Source: CAVAVT01 sp963592185
GTDB taxonomy: Bacteria > Bacillota > Negativicutes > Selenomonadales > Selenomonadaceae
Assembly (NCBI GenBank): GCA_963592185.1
Contig: CAVAVT010000055.1
Span: 1-10,185, forward strand
DNA length: 10,185 nt
Direction of reading: 5' to 3'
Shown: piece after piece, positions 1-7,125 of the stretch
Position numbering within the stretch: the stretch's first letter is position 1
Layout of the letters: every line of letters starts with the position of its first letter
Made by a program: the position numbers and the translations under genes
Notes under the pieces: model-generated
Database searches by the model: none
What the model was told of the DNA's origin: nothing
The model's input: only the letters and a program-made list of their open reading frames with translations

Positions 1-9
1 ACATGCTTC

Positions 10-55
10 CAAGGCTTAAGTCACGAATACGAATCAAAGGAGGTATCCAGCCTTG
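10..55 (+). promoter_or_regulatory. inverted repeat flanking a strong Shine-Dalgarno
   Basis: CAAGGCT (10-16) is exactly complementary to AGCCTTG (49-55). As RNA, this 7-bp stem would hold the TTG start codon of the minigene (53-55) in its right arm and leave the AAAGGAGG sequence (36-43) in a 32-base loop. It could tune initiation on the minigene. The stem is short and the loop long, so chance is a real alternative. Confidence 0.25.
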
Positions 56-94
56 AGTACAAAGAAAACTCAGTACGTCCCTGCCCTGCCATAA
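53..94 (+). CDS. possible 13-codon minigene or leader peptide
   Basis: A TTG codon at 53 is preceded by AAAGGAGG (36-43). The GGAGG core ends nine bases before the TTG, which is ideal spacing. The frame encodes MSTKKTQYVPALP and stops at TAA (92-94). The ribosome binding site is stronger than those of most real genes in this window, which is the main reason to list it. The start codon lies in the right arm of a 7-bp inverted repeat (10-16 with 49-55). It could be a leader peptide, the stump of a decayed gene, or chance. No homologue is recognised with confidence, and no coding sequence continues after the stop in any frame that I can follow. Confidence 0.25.
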   Translation: MSTKKTQYVPALP

Positions 95-116
95 ACAAGA
101 TATACGTAACGAATAG

Positions 117-189
117 AAGCCTATAGTCCATAAGATACATCTTTCCAAAACCTACGCTATGATAATAGGTCTTATGGGCATATAGCCTT
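117..189 (+). promoter_or_regulatory. long imperfect stem-loop upstream of the kinase gene
   Basis: Bases 117-135 can pair with 170-189. There are 18 pairs (one a G-T wobble), one C-C mismatch (120/186) and one bulged A (180). The core is CCATAAGA (128-135) against TCTTATGG (170-177). The 34-base loop contains a further CCTA/TAGG pairing (151-154 with 166-169). No T-run follows the right arm, so it is not a typical intrinsic terminator. It could be a structured leader, part of a small RNA, or a palindromic DNA element. The kinase promoter I assign lies downstream (232-261), so the hairpin would be in the kinase mRNA only if an upstream promoter is also used. Confidence 0.45.
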
Positions 190-209
190 GGGCATTAAGT
201 CCATAAAAT
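125..209 (+). repeat. short direct repeat AGTCCATAARAT
   Basis: AGTCCATAAGAT (125-136) recurs as AGTCCATAAAAT (198-209), with 11 of 12 bases identical and starts 73 bases apart. The first copy lies in the left arm of the long stem-loop. The second lies in the loop of a smaller 5-bp hairpin (GCATT 192-196 with AATGC 207-211). The two copies could compete for the same partner strand or bind the same protein, but only the sequence similarity is directly seen. Confidence 0.3.
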
Positions 210-231
210 GCTGAAAGAGACGCCATCCTAG

Positions 232-261
232 TTGCCAACGCACACATACATAGTCTATATT
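232..261 (+). promoter_or_regulatory. putative sigma-70-type promoter of the sensor kinase
   Basis: TTGCCA (232-237) and TATATT (256-261) resemble -35 and -10 hexamers and are separated by 18 bases. Transcription would start near 268, giving a leader of about 27 bases before the GTG start at 295. GGGAG (281-285) is the ribosome binding site. Confidence 0.45.
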
Positions 262-294
262 TTATAGAAGAAACATTTTAGGGAGATGACTGTA

Positions 295-3200
295 GTGGCC
301 GGTACAGTAAAGAAAAAATTCAACATAGTACAGATATGCATCGGAATCCTAGCTGTAGTTCTTGCGGCCCTGATTATCGTAATGATGGGAATAGTTTCAG
401 ATATACAGGGAACCGCCAGAATAGTAAATTATGCCGGACTGGTTCGTGGAAAGACCCAGCGCATTGTTAAACTTGAAATCTCAGGACGTCCGGTGAACAA
501 CATGATTGATGACATTGATTCCTTCATTGACGGGCTGCGGAACGGAAACAAGGAACTTGACCTTGTGCGCCTTGAGGATAAGGAATTTCAGGCAAAGATG
601 AAGGAACTGGACGATTACTTTGCTGATTTAAAGCAGGAAATTCAGCTGGTCCGTGAAAAGGGCTATGAAGATACCATCGTTATTCAAAAAAGTGAACATT
701 TCTTTAAAATCTGCGACGAAGCAACCCATCTTGCGGAAAACTATTCCCAACGGAAAGCCTCCTCCCTTGCGATACTCGAAAAATACATCATCGCCGATAT
801 TGTATTTCTCATGCTGCTGATAGGCTTCGAGCTAGTAAAGGCTGTACGCTATGTGGCAATGAACCGAAAGCTGCAGCAGAAGGTTTACCTTGACAGCGCC
901 ACCGGGCTTCCCAATAAAAATAAATGCGAGGAATTGCTAAATGACCCGGAAATACCGCCAGAACTGACCGGTGTAATCAGCTTTGACCTGAACAATCTCC
1001 GCCGCATCAACAACAGCATGGGCCACGAAGCTGGCGATACCTACATCCGCAGATTTGCGGTGTGCCTGAGAACCGCCCTGCCAAAAGAACATTTCGTGGG
1101 CCGTAACGGCGGTGATGAGTTTGTTGCCATTACCTATGGGCTGGACCTGGACGGTATGCACCAATGCCTTAAAACCATCCGTGAAGCTATAGCAGAGGAC
1201 TCCAAAAATCATCCCGGAATCCCCCTCAGCTATGCCGTTGGATACGCTCTTGCCAGCGAATATCCGGAGTACACAATTGACGAACTGTACATGCAGGCGG
1301 ATAAAAATATGTACATTGACAAAAACCACGTCAAACGTGAGGAAACCATGGCAGAGCGGCATCAGGATTTTCAGATGTTAAAACTCCTGAACCATTATGG
1401 CAGCAATTTCTCAGACTGCCTCTATTGCGATGCGAAAACCGACACCTACCGGACCATCCGGGAAAGTGAGAATTTTTTCCTTGCATCTGACGGCTGTTAT
1501 TCAGGAGCTGTGGAGCAGATTTTGGACGAGCATCCCAAAAATAAAGACTTGACATCTCTTCGGGATAAACTTCTGCTTCCAACTCTTCGTGAAACCATGA
1601 AAACCAAGGATGATGTGCTGGAGCTTCCCTACGGCGTGGAATCCGAGGGCTGCTACAACCGCCTGACCCTGATTCCCGTAGACTGGGCAAATGGAGAGCT
1701 TCATCACTTCCTGCTTGCCTTTGAAACCATACGCAAGACTTCCGATAGAACTGATGCCAAAGAACAGCTCCAGCTTTATTACGAGCAGCTGAAGCAGTCC
1801 ATTTTGGAAAATGACAGCTACGTGGATGCCATGCTTGCCCTTTCCGATACGATTTACACCGTCAATCTCACAAAAGACCTTCTGGAGAAAAACATTGTAC
1901 TAAAGGGTAAAAAAGAAGCGAGCAACACGCTTTTCATGGAATATCCACTGCCCTGTTCCTACAGTGACTATTGCCGTGAATATATGAAAAAGGTGACTAA
2001 GGAAACCCTTGGAAACTATAGAATCAACAATAATTCCACCAAGCTCCTGAACCGATTTGCCGCAGGAGATACCCATATTTCCACGGAGTACTGTGTAATG
2101 GAGGATGACGGCCGCATCCGCTGGATACGCAAAATGGTGCTGATGACCCAGACCTTGGTGTTCAATCCGGATACCAAGACTGAGGAGCCAAATATTTATG
2201 CCATCATTCTCATACAGGACACCTCACAGCTTCATGCCAAGGAAGAACAGGAACATGCACGCCTTCAGGCAGCCTTTGATGAAATGCGTACAGCGAACCG
2301 TGCAAAAACCGACTTTTTGAGCCGCATGAGCCATGACATCCGCACTCCGTTAAATGGAATCATCGGACTTTTGAAAATAGATGAAGACCATTTTGACAAT
2401 ATGGAGCTTGTAAAAGAAAACCATAGAAAAATGAGCGTAGCCGCCGGGCACCTGCTTTCCCTGATTAACGATGTACTGCAGATGAGCAAGCTGGAAGAGG
2501 GAAATCTTGTTCTTTCAAAAGAAATCGTAGACATGGAGGCCCTGACTAAGGATGTCGTAAGCATCATCAGCAACCGTGCATTGGCGGCCGAAGTAGAGCT
2601 GGATCACGGTCCTGGGGAAATTGTATTCCCTTACCCCTACATCTATGGGAGCCCTCTGCACATACGCCAGATTTTGTTAAATATCTATGGAAACTGCATT
2701 AAATATAACCGCCCCGGCGGCAAGGTCATAACAAAAATCACCGCTACCAAGGAAAAGGATGGCTTCTGCACCTATTGCTGCAAAATTTCCGATACCGGCG
2801 TGGGCATGAGTGAAGAATTTCTTAAGCATATCTTTGACCCATTTGCGCAGGAAAAAAGTGATGCCCGAAGCGTTTATCAGGGAACCGGCCTTGGCATGAC
2901 CATTGTTAAAGGCCTAGTTGAGCAAATGAATGGAAAAATTGAGATAACTAGCAAGTTGGGCGTTGGCTCCACCTTTACTATCACAGTCCCCTTTGAAATA
3001 GCTCCGCCCCCGGAGGAAAAGGCTGTAAAAGAACCTGTAAAGGAAGCCAGCATCGAAGGGATGCATCTCCTCTTGGCGGAGGACAATGAGCTGAATGCAG
3101 AAATTGCAGAAATGATGCTGGAAGACCGTGGCGCAAAGCTTACCCGGGTGGAAAACGGTATTCAGGCGGTTTCCTGCTTCAGGGAAAATCCTCCGGGAAC

Positions 3201-3438
3201 CTTTGAGGCGATACTTATGGATATAATGATGCCGGTGATGAACGGGCTGGATGCCGCAAGGGCCATCCGCAAACTCCCCCGTGAGGATGCAGGGACCATT
3301 CCAATTATTGCCATGACCGCAAATGCCTTTATGGAAGATGTTCAAAAATGTCTGGCAGCCGGAATGAATGCCCATCTGGCGAAACCTTTTAAAATAGAAG
3401 ATGTAACCGCTGCCCTTGTAAAATACCGCAGGAAATAA
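295..3438 (+). CDS. membrane hybrid sensor histidine kinase with internal GGDEF domain
   Basis: This encodes a 1047-residue inner-membrane signalling protein. Two membrane segments (about 11-35 and 164-185) flank a mostly helical extracytoplasmic region that probably senses a ligand. A GGDEF (diguanylate cyclase) domain follows, opening with TGLPN and carrying an intact GGDEF at 272-276. Residues 360-480 look like a weak PAS fold and about 507-643 like a second PAS domain. The kinase core has the H-box SHDIRTPLNG (His680), the N-box near 789-805, DTGVGM at 833 and GTGLG at 863. The C-terminal receiver has an acidic pair (E929, D930), phospho-acceptor D976 in MDIMMP, and K1030. The c-di-GMP inhibitory RxxD site is absent; PKEH stands in its place. 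An in-frame ATG at 286 directly abuts GGGAG, so GTG 295, nine bases from it, is the better start. No partner regulator or Hpt protein is encoded nearby. Confidence 0.9.
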   Translation: MAGTVKKKFNIVQICIGILAVVLAALIIVMMGIVSDIQGTARIVNYAGLVRGKTQRIVKLEISGRPVNNMIDDIDSFIDGLRNGNKELDLVRLEDKEFQAKMKELDDYFADLKQEIQLVREKGYEDTIVIQKSEHFFKICDEATHLAENYSQRKASSLAILEKYIIADIVFLMLLIGFELVKAVRYVAMNRKLQQKVYLDSATGLPNKNKCEELLNDPEIPPELTGVISFDLNNLRRINNSMGHEAGDTYIRRFAVCLRTALPKEHFVGRNGGDEFVAITYGLDLDGMHQCLKTIREAIAEDSKNHPGIPLSYAVGYALASEYPEYTIDELYMQADKNMYIDKNHVKREETMAERHQDFQMLKLLNHYGSNFSDCLYCDAKTDTYRTIRESENFFLASDGCYSGAVEQILDEHPKNKDLTSLRDKLLLPTLRETMKTKDDVLELPYGVESEGCYNRLTLIPVDWANGELHHFLLAFETIRKTSDRTDAKEQLQLYYEQLKQSILENDSYVDAMLALSDTIYTVNLTKDLLEKNIVLKGKKEASNTLFMEYPLPCSYSDYCREYMKKVTKETLGNYRINNNSTKLLNRFAAGDTHISTEYCVMEDDGRIRWIRKMVLMTQTLVFNPDTKTEEPNIYAIILIQDTSQLHAKEEQEHARLQAAFDEMRTANRAKTDFLSRMSHDIRTPLNGIIGLLKIDEDHFDNMELVKENHRKMSVAAGHLLSLINDVLQMSKLEEGNLVLSKEIVDMEALTKDVVSIISNRALAAEVELDHGPGEIVFPYPYIYGSPLHIRQILLNIYGNCIKYNRPGGKVITKITATKEKDGFCTYCCKISDTGVGMSEEFLKHIFDPFAQEKSDARSVYQGTGLGMTIVKGLVEQMNGKIEITSKLGVGSTFTITVPFEIAPPPEEKAVKEPVKEASIEGMHLLLAEDNELNAEIAEMMLEDRGAKLTRVENGIQAVSCFRENPPGTFEAILMDIMMPVMNGLDAARAIRKLPREDAGTIPIIAMTANAFMEDVQKCLAAGMNAHLAKPFKIEDVTAALVKYRRK

Positions 3439-3486
3439 AAAACGGGTGTGACAAAATGTTCAAGCATTCTGCCACACCCTATTTTT
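3437..3486. terminator. bidirectional intrinsic terminator between convergent genes
   Basis: GGGTGTG (3444-3450) pairs with CACACCC (3473-3479). The stem continues through a mismatch into CA/TG and AATG/CATT (3455-3458 with 3465-3468). Five Ts follow on the plus strand (3482-3486). Six As precede the stem (3437-3442) and read as a T-run on the minus strand. It sits between the stop of the kinase gene (3438) and that of the convergent secreted-protein gene (3497), so it can end both transcripts. Confidence 0.85.
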
Positions 3487-3496
3487 ACGTCAAACC

Positions 3497-4027
3497 TTAT
3501 TTAATTTTTTCTACCAGCTTTCTTGCTTCCTTCATGGTGAGACCACCATCGCAGGTTACAGAATAGCTGTATTCATCGCTCTGCCAGGTAATGCAGTGAA
3601 CATATTCGCCGCTTCCCTTTACTATGACATTCATGCCATCCAGGATAAAACCCTTGTTGAAATCGTAGGATGTATAATCTCCGCTGATGTCGGATTTGCC
3701 CGGAGCCTTGCGGACACGCATGGTATCGGCATAGTCCCTCTTGCCCTTTACACTGGTGTAAATAAGCTCAATTGTCTTGTCGCCATCATTCATGACACGG
3801 TAATCCTTTACCTTGTATATATAAAACCTGTTTGGAGCCTTAATCTTGAAGCCTGCGGCCTGCTCCATCTCACGCTTGGTTTCGTAATCCGTCCATGGAT
3901 TTGCCATCTGAGTGCTGCCAGCTGGTGCGTTTACAGACTCATCTACAGCCTGTGTAGGGGCTGCAAAGGCTGCTGTGCCACAAATAGAAACAGCGAGAAC
4001 TGTGGACAGCAATAATTTTTTCATCAT
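3497..4027 (-). CDS. small secreted DUF4367-like protein
   Basis: This encodes about 176 residues with a clear Sec signal peptide: MMKK, then a hydrophobic stretch, with probable cleavage at AFA-A after residue 22. The mature part is polar and probably mostly beta-strand. It has an NPWTDY motif near its start and ends in a GGLTMKEARKLVEKI-type helix. That layout resembles DUF4367-type extracellular domains, which have no defined activity. Two cysteines about 14 residues apart (HCITW and VTCDGG) could form a disulfide after export. The start is ATG 4027 or ATG 4024, 7 or 10 bases from GGGAGG (4040-4035). The upstream in-frame ATGs at 4042 and 4033 either overlap or crowd that site. It lies 41 bases after the RND permease on the same strand and before the terminator, so it is probably the last gene of the efflux operon. 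Its role with the pump is inference only. Confidence 0.75.
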   Translation of the reverse strand: MMKKLLLSTVLAVSICGTAAFAAPTQAVDESVNAPAGSTQMANPWTDYETKREMEQAAGFKIKAPNRFYIYKVKDYRVMNDGDKTIELIYTSVKGKRDYADTMRVRKAPGKSDISGDYTSYDFNKGFILDGMNVIVKGSGEYVHCITWQSDEYSYSVTCDGGLTMKEARKLVEKIK

Positions 4028-4033
4028 ATACAT

Positions 4034-4068
4034 ACCTCCCATAAAGGCAATGACAATCTTCTTTTATG
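4034..4068 (-). promoter_or_regulatory. intercistronic hairpin next to a ribosome binding site
   Basis: In the minus-strand RNA, CAUAAA (4068-4063) can pair with UUUAUG (4045-4040). An A-C mismatch and one further G-C pair extend the stem inward. The right arm abuts GGGAGG (4040-4035), the ribosome binding site of the secreted-protein gene. It could limit translation or protect the mRNA end, but the stem is short and AU-rich. Confidence 0.25.
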
Positions 4069-7000
4069 TCATTCCTTAGTGTGTGTTTCTCTCACATTAT
4101 ACACTGCTGCATACATTGTGGGAAGTACTAAAAGTGTCAGCACTGTGGCAACCAGAAGTCCGCTGGCTATAGCCACCGCCATTGGGCCCCAGAAACTGCT
4201 CACCATAAGGGGAACCATACCCAGGATTGCCGCTGCCGCCGTAAGCATAATGGGCCTGAAGCGCAGAATGGCTGAATCCACCACCGCATCCCAGGGAGTT
4301 TCTCCATCAGCCATATGCTTTTGAATCTGGTCTATTAGGATGACGGAGTTTCTTATTATCATGCCGGAAAGTGCCAGTACGCCCAAAATTGCCACAAAGC
4401 CCATGGACTTGTCGAAAAGCAGCATTCCCCAGGTAACACCGATAATTCCCAAGGGGGCTGTAAGAAGGGTAATGAGCATCTGCTTGCCGCTTCTCAGCTG
4501 GAACATCAAAAGGGTCATAAGGATAAATACCATTGCTGGCAAAGGCTCAAGCAAATATCCAGTGGAGTCCTTGCTGTTTTCCAGTGCGCCGCCGGCTTCA
4601 ATGCTGTATCCCAACGGAAGCTCCGCCTGAATATCCTTTACAGCATTCATAGCCTTGGTGGTTGCATCGTTGGCGGTTCCGGTTTTGATATCCGCCTGAA
4701 CTGTAATGCAGGGTTTCAAATTCCGACGCTTGATGGTACCGTACTCTGCTTCGTAGGAAATCTCCGCAATCTGCTCCAATGGAACATAGCCCTGCGCCCC
4801 AACATACACGGGAAGACTCTTTATCTCAGAAAGATCCTTTCTATCTGTTTCAGTAAGTCTCAGCTGTATGGCAACAGTCCTGTCTCCAGAGTAAAACTGC
4901 GCTGCGGTTGCGCCAGTAAGCTCGGTGTAGAGAGTCTGCGCCACAGCTTGGCTGGTTACTCCCATGCCCCGGAGCTTGTCCTGGTCCAGCTTAATCTTAA
5001 GTGCCTTGGACTTAGTGCTCCAGTCAAGATTTACATTGGTAACATTGGAATCCTCAGCCAGTCTGTCTGCCACCTGATCTGCAAGTGCCTTCACCTTTGC
5101 TGTGTCATATCCTGATACCCTCAGCATGATTGGGTAATCTGCCGGAGGTCCAGTCTGAATGAATTTTATGGAGCCACGGATTGCAGGAAGCTCGTTTTCA
5201 AGCGCCTTGTTGATACGGGCTGTGAGCTTTTCACGTGCCTCAGTATCCTTTGCAACGATTACAAAATGGGACCTTGCATCGTCATCCGGTTTCGGATCCA
5301 CAGTCAGTACAAAACGGGGTACACTCCGCCCCACATAATAAGAATAGTTGTCTATAAGCTCCATGTTTTCATCAAGAATATCCGCCAGTTTCCGGGCCTC
5401 TTTCTGTGACGCCTCGATGGAGGAGCCGTCAGGAAGGTTCATTTCCACCAAAATTTCCGGACGGATGGATGGTGGGAAAAATTCCTGCTTGATGAGCTTC
5501 ATTCCGAACACGGAAACAATGAACAGTGCCAAGGTTCCCACCAATACAATGCGCCTGTGATTCAGGAACCAGCTGAGGAGCTTGCGGAAAAAGTCATAGA
5601 ACTTATTATCGTAGAGAGCGGCCTCCCCATCTTCATTCTTCTCAACTTTTACCTTGATAAGATACGTACCAAAAAGTGGCGCCACCATGACGGAAACAAT
5701 CCAGGAAAGCACCAGTGCCATACCTATAACCGGGAACAGCGCCGAGCAGAATTCGCTTGCCATGCCCTTGGAAAATGCTACCGGAATAAATCCGGCACAG
5801 GTAATAAGGGTTCCTGTCAGCATAGGTTTCGCTGTTGCCTTAAAGGCGTAACAAGCCGCATCGAAGCGGTTCATTCCCATTTCCAGCTTTACGCTCATCA
5901 TTTCCACAGCTATGATGGCATCGTCCACCAAAAGCCCCAGTGCAATAATCAATGCTCCCAGGGACACCTTGTGAAGGTCAATGCCGAATATGTACATAAA
6001 GGTAAATACTCCGGCCAAAACCAGCGGAATGCAACCAGCCACCACAAGACCAGTGCGGAAGCCCAATGACAGGAAGCTTACAGCCAGCACGATAACTATT
6101 GCCTCCACAAGAGTTTTTACAAACTCGTGAATGGAGTCATCCACCACAGCTGGCTGGTCAGAAACCCTGTGAATCTCGAGTCCTGCTGGCATAGAAGTTC
6201 TGACCTTGTCCATAAGTTCATTGAGGCTGTCTCCAAGGTCAAGAATATTGCCTCCGTCCTTCATGGACACAGCAATGCCTATTGCCGGTTCCCCGTTGTA
6301 GTACATCATGGATGTAGCCGGGGCCTGTATTTTGCGCTCAATTTTTGCAATGTCGCCAAGGCGGATTATCTGTCCGTTAGCATTAATTGGCATACTGCGG
6401 ATAGCATCCAAATCCTCGAAAACTCCGCTGACCCTCATCCTCACATTGTCGGACTCGGTTTCTATAGTTCCAGAGGGTGTCATCTGGTTCTGAGCCGAAA
6501 GGGCGCTGGAAATAACCGTGGGGCTGATTCCCAAAGCAGAAAGCTTCTGGTTCTCAATTTCCACATAGACCTTTTCTTCCTGAACACCTAAAAGCTCAAC
6601 CTTCTGAACGGACTTTATCTCCAGAATCATGCGGCGGATTTTCTCAGCCCTTGCACGCATTTCCTCATAGGAATAGCCGTCTCCCGTCACAGCGTAAATG
6701 GAGCCGTAAACATCATCGAAACGGTCATTGTAATAAGGACCGTACACCCCGTCTGGAAGCTCCCGCTTCAAATCCTCGCAGTAATTCCGGACATCTTTCC
6801 AGTAGTCCTGAATCTCATACTTGGATATATCATCGTTCAAATCCACGTAAATTGCGGTTTTCCCTGCATAGGTGGTGCTTCTGAGATTTTTCAGATTTGG
6901 AATGTCCTGAATCTTTCTCTCCAGCTTGTCAGTGACCTGTTCCTGCATCTGCTCAGCTGTAGCTCCCGGCCATGCGGCGGACACAACCATTGTCCTTACG

Positions 7001-7125
7001 GTGAACTGGGGGTCTTCCATGCGGCCCAGCTGATTGTAGGAAAAAATTCCGGCGATGAAAAAAACGATTATAAAGTACCATACCAGGTCCTTATTTTTTA
7101 ATGAGACCTCTGTTAAATTTCTCAT
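4069..7125 (-). CDS. RND-family efflux permease (AcrB/ACR_tran type)
   Basis: This encodes a 1018-residue inner-membrane proton-driven exporter, slightly shorter than the roughly 1050 residues usual for AcrB. The N-terminal membrane helix (WYFIIVFFIAGIFSY) is followed by a large porter domain opening with PGATAEQMQEQVTDKLE. A helix cluster carrying GLLVDDAIIAVE comes next, in which D401 and D402 match the proton-relay aspartates. A second porter domain starts with PPSIRPEILVEMNLPDGSS, and a last helix cluster follows. At the position of the relay lysine of AcrB (K940) this protein has R925, in MIIRNSVILIDQI. Its ATG overlaps the adapter stop codon as ATGA, which suggests translational coupling, with AAGGTG seven bases upstream. 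The exported substrate cannot be read from sequence; toxic organic compounds, bile acids or antibiotics are typical for the family. A TolC-like outer-membrane partner is not encoded here. Confidence 0.93.
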   Translation of the reverse strand: MRNLTEVSLKNKDLVWYFIIVFFIAGIFSYNQLGRMEDPQFTVRTMVVSAAWPGATAEQMQEQVTDKLERKIQDIPNLKNLRSTTYAGKTAIYVDLNDDISKYEIQDYWKDVRNYCEDLKRELPDGVYGPYYNDRFDDVYGSIYAVTGDGYSYEEMRARAEKIRRMILEIKSVQKVELLGVQEEKVYVEIENQKLSALGISPTVISSALSAQNQMTPSGTIETESDNVRMRVSGVFEDLDAIRSMPINANGQIIRLGDIAKIERKIQAPATSMMYYNGEPAIGIAVSMKDGGNILDLGDSLNELMDKVRTSMPAGLEIHRVSDQPAVVDDSIHEFVKTLVEAIVIVLAVSFLSLGFRTGLVVAGCIPLVLAGVFTFMYIFGIDLHKVSLGALIIALGLLVDDAIIAVEMMSVKLEMGMNRFDAACYAFKATAKPMLTGTLITCAGFIPVAFSKGMASEFCSALFPVIGMALVLSWIVSVMVAPLFGTYLIKVKVEKNEDGEAALYDNKFYDFFRKLLSWFLNHRRIVLVGTLALFIVSVFGMKLIKQEFFPPSIRPEILVEMNLPDGSSIEASQKEARKLADILDENMELIDNYSYYVGRSVPRFVLTVDPKPDDDARSHFVIVAKDTEAREKLTARINKALENELPAIRGSIKFIQTGPPADYPIMLRVSGYDTAKVKALADQVADRLAEDSNVTNVNLDWSTKSKALKIKLDQDKLRGMGVTSQAVAQTLYTELTGATAAQFYSGDRTVAIQLRLTETDRKDLSEIKSLPVYVGAQGYVPLEQIAEISYEAEYGTIKRRNLKPCITVQADIKTGTANDATTKAMNAVKDIQAELPLGYSIEAGGALENSKDSTGYLLEPLPAMVFILMTLLMFQLRSGKQMLITLLTAPLGIIGVTWGMLLFDKSMGFVAILGVLALSGMIIRNSVILIDQIQKHMADGETPWDAVVDSAILRFRPIMLTAAAAILGMVPLMVSSFWGPMAVAIASGLLVATVLTLLVLPTMYAAVYNVRETHTKE

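Noticed and set aside
36..52. Similarity to the antisense of the 16S rRNA 3' end (AAAGGAGGTATCCAGCC versus AAAGGAGGTGATCCAGCC)
   Set aside because: The match stops after 17 bases and the flanks do not resemble 16S or spacer sequence. It is better explained as a long Shine-Dalgarno match than as an rRNA remnant.
53..94. Minigene as the stump of a methyltransferase (a YVPAL motif near the N-terminus)
   Set aside because: Only five residues are suggestive, and none of the three frames continues into recognisable methyltransferase sequence.
2914..3375. 153-residue open frame on the minus strand within the kinase gene
   Set aside because: It overlaps the conserved ATPase and receiver motifs read on the plus strand, and its product looks like no known protein.
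5557..6069. 170-residue open frame on the plus strand inside the RND gene
   Set aside because: It lies antisense to a well-supported permease. Its translation is low-complexity, His-, Asn- and Gln-rich and has no family features.
6127..6591. 154-residue open frame on the plus strand inside the RND gene
   Set aside because: Antisense shadow of conserved permease sequence, without a ribosome binding site or recognisable domain.
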